DNA of 16,412 nucleotides. Origin: Anaerolineae bacterium (GTDB lineage Bacteria; Chloroflexota; Anaerolineae; Anaerolineales; Villigracilaceae). Location of the stretch: the NCBI GenBank assembly GCA_017303735.1, contig JAFLCF010000099.1, positions 1-16,412 on the forward strand. Reading direction: 5' to 3'. Each line of letters begins with the position of its first letter. The stretch's first letter is position 1. Of this stretch, positions 13,635-16,412 are shown piece after piece. The position numbers were made by a program, and so were the translations under genes. The notes under the pieces were generated by a model, which did not search any database, was not told the DNA's origin, and saw only the letters and a list, made by a program, of their open reading frames with translations.

Positions 13635-14420
13635 ATGTCAATTATCCGCAAAGGCTATGCCGAAACATCCGAAGGGCAAGTCCACTATCGTGAAGTAAAA
13701 CGCGTTTCTGGCACGCCGCTTGTCCTGCTTCATCAAACCGCCAGTTCGGGGATGATGTTCGAGCGGGTGATGACTCTGCTCAAAGACGACTTCCACACGA
13801 TCGCCCTCGACAACCCAGGATTCGGCGCCTCTTTCCAACCTCCAAGCGGATTCAGCATCCGATATATTTCAGACTCCCTTTATGCCGCTCTACACCAACT
13901 CGGTGTGGAGTCTTGTTTTATATTCGGGCATCACTCAGGTTCGGCGATTGCTGTGCAGATGGCGCACGACCACCCGAATTTCATTCAAAAGATGATTCTC
14001 TCTGGACCTCCGCTCCTCAACGAGACTCAGATCAACGGGCTGAAAGCCAGCCTCAAGCCTTTTGCCATCGCTGAAGACGGTTCGCATCTCACCCAAGTCT
14101 GGGAGCGGATTCGCAAACGCGACCTGTCTCTGCCGCTGGATGTGGTTCACCGCGAAGTGGTGCTTACGCAATCGGCGCGAGAAGCGGCTCAGGCGGCGTT
14201 TCAGGCTGTTTTCGAGCAACCCTTTCAAATTCAGTTAGAGGCGTTGGAGATTCCGATATTGGTCATGGCAGGCGAACATGACACGTTGCGTGCAAGTCTC
14301 GAGCCTGCGTTTTCCATTTTGAAGAACGGTACGATGAAAGTGATTCCGAATCAAGGTACTTACATCTGTGACCAAAATCCCCAAGCGGTTGCGGATATCA
14401 TCAAAGAGTTTTGTGTTTAA
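13635..14420 (+). CDS. Alpha/beta-hydrolase-fold protein with atypical active site
   Basis: The protein has 261 residues and a clear fold: PLVLLHQTASSGMMFE (28-43, oxyanion-hole region), TIALDNPGFGAS (55-66), the nucleophile elbow FIFGHHSGSAIA (95-106), and ILVMAGEHDTL (208-218) with the usual acid. The elbow normally reads G-x-Ser-x-G; here it reads G98-H-H100-S-G102, so His takes the nucleophile place. The usual C-terminal catalytic His is replaced as well (NQGTYICDQNPQAV, Thr242). GGAG (13627-13630) lies 4 nt before ATG 13635. It is the first gene after operator copy 2. It could be a non-canonical lyase, isomerase or hydrolase; a standard esterase is unlikely. Confidence 0.85.
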   Translation: MSIIRKGYAETSEGQVHYREVKRVSGTPLVLLHQTASSGMMFERVMTLLKDDFHTIALDNPGFGASFQPPSGFSIRYISDSLYAALHQLGVESCFIFGHHSGSAIAVQMAHDHPNFIQKMILSGPPLLNETQINGLKASLKPFAIAEDGSHLTQVWERIRKRDLSLPLDVVHREVVLTQSAREAAQAAFQAVFEQPFQIQLEALEIPILVMAGEHDTLRASLEPAFSILKNGTMKVIPNQGTYICDQNPQAVADIIKEFCV

Positions 14421-14429
14421 AGGAGAGAG

Positions 14430-15074
14430 ATGCTCACCATACTTTACATCGTCTTTGTGGCTGCGTTTGCGTATCTGACGTGGCAATCGGTTGGGGTTTA
14501 TCAGAGCAAGCGTTCATCGTATGCGTTGCTGCTGTTGATCGTCCTGGCTGGGCTTGCCTATGATGTGTTAATTATTATGTTGGGCAGGTTCATTGGGGAA
14601 GGGGATCTGCTCAAGACCCTGAATGCTGGACGTTACGTTGTGCATGGATTTGCCACCCCCATTATGATCATCTTTGGCTTTGGCGTGTTGAAACATGCGG
14701 GTGTGAAATGGGCGCAAAGCAGGACAACCCATATCGTTGTTTGTGTTGTGACCACGTTGTTGATCGCTCTTGGAGTGTATGAAGATGTGCTTGCTCTCGA
14801 CCTTCAATCAAAAACCGTCATGGATATTTTGCGTTATACCAACGAAGGCGGCATAAAAGGTCCGCCCATTCCTGCCATGTTGACGATCGTTTTTCTGATC
14901 GTGGCGGGTATTTCGCTCTGGCGCAACACAGGCTGGTGGTGGCTGGCTGCGTGTGCGATCTTCATGTTTATCGCTGCTGGGGCGGGCATGGGCGATATGT
15001 TCTACATCGGCAATCTCGGTGAAGTTGTGCTCGGGCTTGGTAATGTGTTGACGGCGAAAAAATTTTTATCTTGA
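14430..15074 (+). CDS. Polytopic membrane protein of unknown function (214 residues)
   Basis: I do not recognise the family. The protein shows about six hydrophobic segments (about 1-20, 33-52, 70-90, 101-120, 147-164 and 168-188). Polar features between helices include MLGRFIGEGD, NAGRYVVHG and a late GMGDMFYIGNLGE. There is no signal peptide beyond the first helix and no transporter signature. AGGAGAGAG lies directly upstream of ATG 14430, nine bases after the hydrolase stop, so the two genes are co-transcribed. The Arg/His residues next to the third helix could bind a cofactor such as haem, but that is a guess. The stop lies at the edge of a palindromic repeat. Confidence 0.75.
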   Translation: MLTILYIVFVAAFAYLTWQSVGVYQSKRSSYALLLLIVLAGLAYDVLIIMLGRFIGEGDLLKTLNAGRYVVHGFATPIMIIFGFGVLKHAGVKWAQSRTTHIVVCVVTTLLIALGVYEDVLALDLQSKTVMDILRYTNEGGIKGPPIPAMLTIVFLIVAGISLWRNTGWWWLAACAIFMFIAAGAGMGDMFYIGNLGEVVLGLGNVLTAKKFLS

Positions 15075-15117
15075 CGATAGACGGCAGATCGCCGACCATA
15101 CTTGCGCGATCAGCCGT
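15073..15117. repeat. GACGATAGAC-family repeat between the two membrane-protein genes
   Basis: The motif GACGATAGAC (15073-15082) overlaps the TGA stop. ACGGCAGATCGC (15081-15092) and GCGATCAGCCGT (15106-15117) pair at 11 of 12 positions. Related sequence follows to about 15132. Confidence 0.65.
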
Positions 15118-15148
15118 TGGTGGTCTGCGGTCTAAAAAGGAAACATAC

Positions 15149-15832
15149 ATGGAAACATACACCCTCGGTCTTGCTCTGGAAGATTTTATCCCCGTTCTCT
15201 TCTCGTCTATTGGACTGTACTTCGTCAGCCGCATGGTCAGGAATGTAGATGCGCGTCTGGGTCAAATGGCGACCATCGGTTTTATTTTGGTCAGCATTGG
15301 CGGTTTTCTCAAAGCGACATGGAAACTGACCATGGCGGTGACTGAGACGCGGGTCAATATTGCCTGGTTCGATAAAGGCATGTTCATGTGGATGTCGGTT
15401 GGGTTTACTTTACTGGCATTCGCCCTCTGGTTTATGAGCGAGATCCGCAGTGGAAAACGCCAGCCCAACCGCATTTGGCTGGGACCTTCCATTGTTTTGG
15501 GACTAAGCCTTGTTGCCATTCTCTTTACAGGCTTTCCTGACTTGACCGTCAACACCTGGCGATTTATTTTGCTGGGTGTGATGACGATTGGTAACGTGGT
15601 CATGGTGGTGCTGCTCATTCAACAGGCGCGTTATAACAACTTGAATAAGATGGCGTGGCTCTTTCTTGCAAATATTGTGATCGTCTTTGTGTTGAGCGGA
15701 CTCGCCCGCGTGCCTGAACAATCCATTCCCTTGCAGTGGACGGAGCAATTGCTCAATACGTTTGGTCAAGGTGCGTTCGCGTATGCGGCGTGGAAGTTGG
15801 CGGGTGTGGTTGGTGGGATGGCGAAGGCGTAA
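15149..15832 (+). CDS. Polytopic membrane protein of unknown function (227 residues)
   Basis: I do not recognise the family. About six to seven hydrophobic helices are visible (about 10-27, 40-57, 78-96, 107-126, 134-153, 166-184, perhaps 203-220). Charged loops include RMVRNVDARLGQ, EIRSGKRQPNR and QQARYNNLNK, which place several loops in the cytoplasm by the positive-inside rule. AAAAGGAA (15135-15142) lies before ATG 15149; an in-frame ATG at 15071 would read through the repeat and is rejected. It is similar in size and topology to the preceding gene product without obvious sequence identity. The two may form a heteromeric membrane complex serving the pathway (inference). Confidence 0.75.
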   Translation: METYTLGLALEDFIPVLFSSIGLYFVSRMVRNVDARLGQMATIGFILVSIGGFLKATWKLTMAVTETRVNIAWFDKGMFMWMSVGFTLLAFALWFMSEIRSGKRQPNRIWLGPSIVLGLSLVAILFTGFPDLTVNTWRFILLGVMTIGNVVMVVLLIQQARYNNLNKMAWLFLANIVIVFVLSGLARVPEQSIPLQWTEQLLNTFGQGAFAYAAWKLAGVVGGMAKA

Positions 15833-15843
15833 AAGCGACCGCG

Positions 15844-15889
15844 GACGATAGACCGCCGACCGCTCGACTTCGGTCAACCGTCGGCGGTC
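15844..15889. repeat. GACGATAGAC-family palindromic repeat before the last gene
   Basis: GACGATAGAC (15844-15853) begins 11 bp after a stop codon. The overlapping GACCGCCGAC (15851-15860) is a perfect inverted repeat of GTCGGCGGTC (15880-15889). Repeat-like GGTCGG sequence continues to about 15899, close to the next start codon. Confidence 0.7.
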
Positions 15890-15904
15890 AGCGGTCGGTG
15901 TTCT

Positions 15905-16412
15905 ATGAACGGCTCATACATCTACACCCTGAACGGTCAACCCACGGACATTGTGGAGACGTTTGAGATAAACGGAAATCACATCCACTCGGTGCGGACG
16001 GCGTTTTGCCTGACAATGCAGGTGGATGCTGTTTTAGAAGATGATAGGGTGATGCAGTTTCAAGTTGACTATGGCGATGATGTTTCTGCGAAGTACACTG
16101 TCCACGAGTGGGGGGTGGAGGTGGAACGGGTTCGAGCGGGGAAAAGGCTTGTAGAGCAGAAGCAGGTCGAAGGTCGGTTTGAGGCGTTTCCGTTGATGCG
16201 AATCTTTATGGGCAGGGTCATCCGTCAAATTGAATCGGCGGCGGGGCAGAAAATCCAAATTGTAGTGCCTTGGATTTTTGATCCGAAAAATGAAGAGATG
16301 TTTTTATCGGCGCATGTGGATTGGCGTTCGGCGAAGCGATTGGATGGCGATCTGTATCAGTACGTCGGCGAGAACTATGATGAGACGGCGAAGTTTTGGG
16401 TCGATGCGCGTG
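15905..16412 (+). CDS. Unrecognised soluble protein, cut by the window end
   Basis: An open frame runs from ATG 15905 to the last base without a stop: 169 complete codons. It begins MNGSYIYTLNGQPTDIVETF and continues with many alternating hydrophobic and polar residues (QVDYGDDVSAKYTVHEWGVE, KIQIVVPWIFDP), which suggests a mainly beta protein. There is no signal peptide and no membrane helix. The MQVDAVL, VDYGDD and WIFDP segments gave me no family match. The start is uncertain because a palindromic repeat ends just upstream and no clear ribosome site is present. It follows the membrane-protein genes on the same strand and may belong to the same transcript. Confidence 0.65.
   Translation, partial: MNGSYIYTLNGQPTDIVETFEINGNHIHSVRTAFCLTMQVDAVLEDDRVMQFQVDYGDDVSAKYTVHEWGVEVERVRAGKRLVEQKQVEGRFEAFPLMRIFMGRVIRQIESAAGQKIQIVVPWIFDPKNEEMFLSAHVDWRSAKRLDGDLYQYVGENYDETAKFWVDAR

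Noticed and set aside
5978..14420. Naming the cluster as a nicotinate (nic) pathway
   Set aside because: The ring-cleaving dioxygenase and a true maleamate amidase are missing, the isomerase-like protein lacks its cysteines and the hydrolase-fold protein lacks the triad; the parallel is only partial.
6767..15899. CRISPR array from the recurring intergenic repeats
   Set aside because: Copies are few, far apart, palindromic and differ in sequence, with no regular spacers and no cas genes.

Overview
The window is a dense bacterial stretch with strong GGAG-type ribosome sites, few long gaps and many small palindromic elements between genes. The gene repertoire, the polytopic proteins and the style of intergenic repeats suggest a Chloroflexota (Anaerolineae-like) genome. 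That is an inference from resemblance; nothing in the window (no rRNA, no marker gene) proves it.

Left part (1-4105), mostly housekeeping or ungrouped genes: the 3' end of a cold-shock protein with a clear terminator; a dihydroorotate-dehydrogenase-like TIM-barrel protein on the minus strand; a palindromic interspersed repeat (987-1083); a class III CoA-transferase and a small two-helix membrane protein on the plus strand; a long hairpin; a family 4 uracil-DNA glycosylase on the minus strand that lacks all the iron-sulfur cysteines; and a YbaK/ProX-type aminoacyl-tRNA deacylase on the plus strand.

Middle (4155-10919) is a plus-strand catabolic operon with a good promoter. It encodes a two-domain nitrilase-superfamily protein, a homologue of red chlorophyll catabolite reductase (RCCR, the bilin reductase fold), an FAD-dependent aromatic-type monooxygenase, an aldehyde dehydrogenase and an MFS transporter. 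Each intergenic gap carries its own palindromic or repeat-like insert, starting at or just after the upstream stop codon. A decayed alpha/beta-hydrolase remnant follows (10916-11086, minus).

Right part (11159-16412): a minus-strand group (Asp/Glu-racemase-like protein, VOC/glyoxalase protein, sorbosone-dehydrogenase-like lipoprotein) diverges from a plus-strand group (alpha/beta-hydrolase-fold protein, two polytopic membrane proteins, and an unrecognised protein cut by the window end). The divergent promoter region holds a 21-bp sequence (13602-13622) that is identical, in inverted orientation, to one lying over the promoter of the nitrilase operon (4184-4204). This strongly suggests one regulator for all three transcription units.

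Main hypothesis: the two operons form one regulated pathway for uptake and breakdown of a cyclic, probably nitrogen-containing and possibly tetrapyrrole- or imide-type compound, using reduction, hydroxylation, aldehyde oxidation and amide hydrolysis. The substrate cannot be read from the sequence. Several members lack canonical catalytic residues (second nitrilase domain, racemase-like protein, alpha/beta-hydrolase-fold protein), so textbook activities should not be copied onto them.
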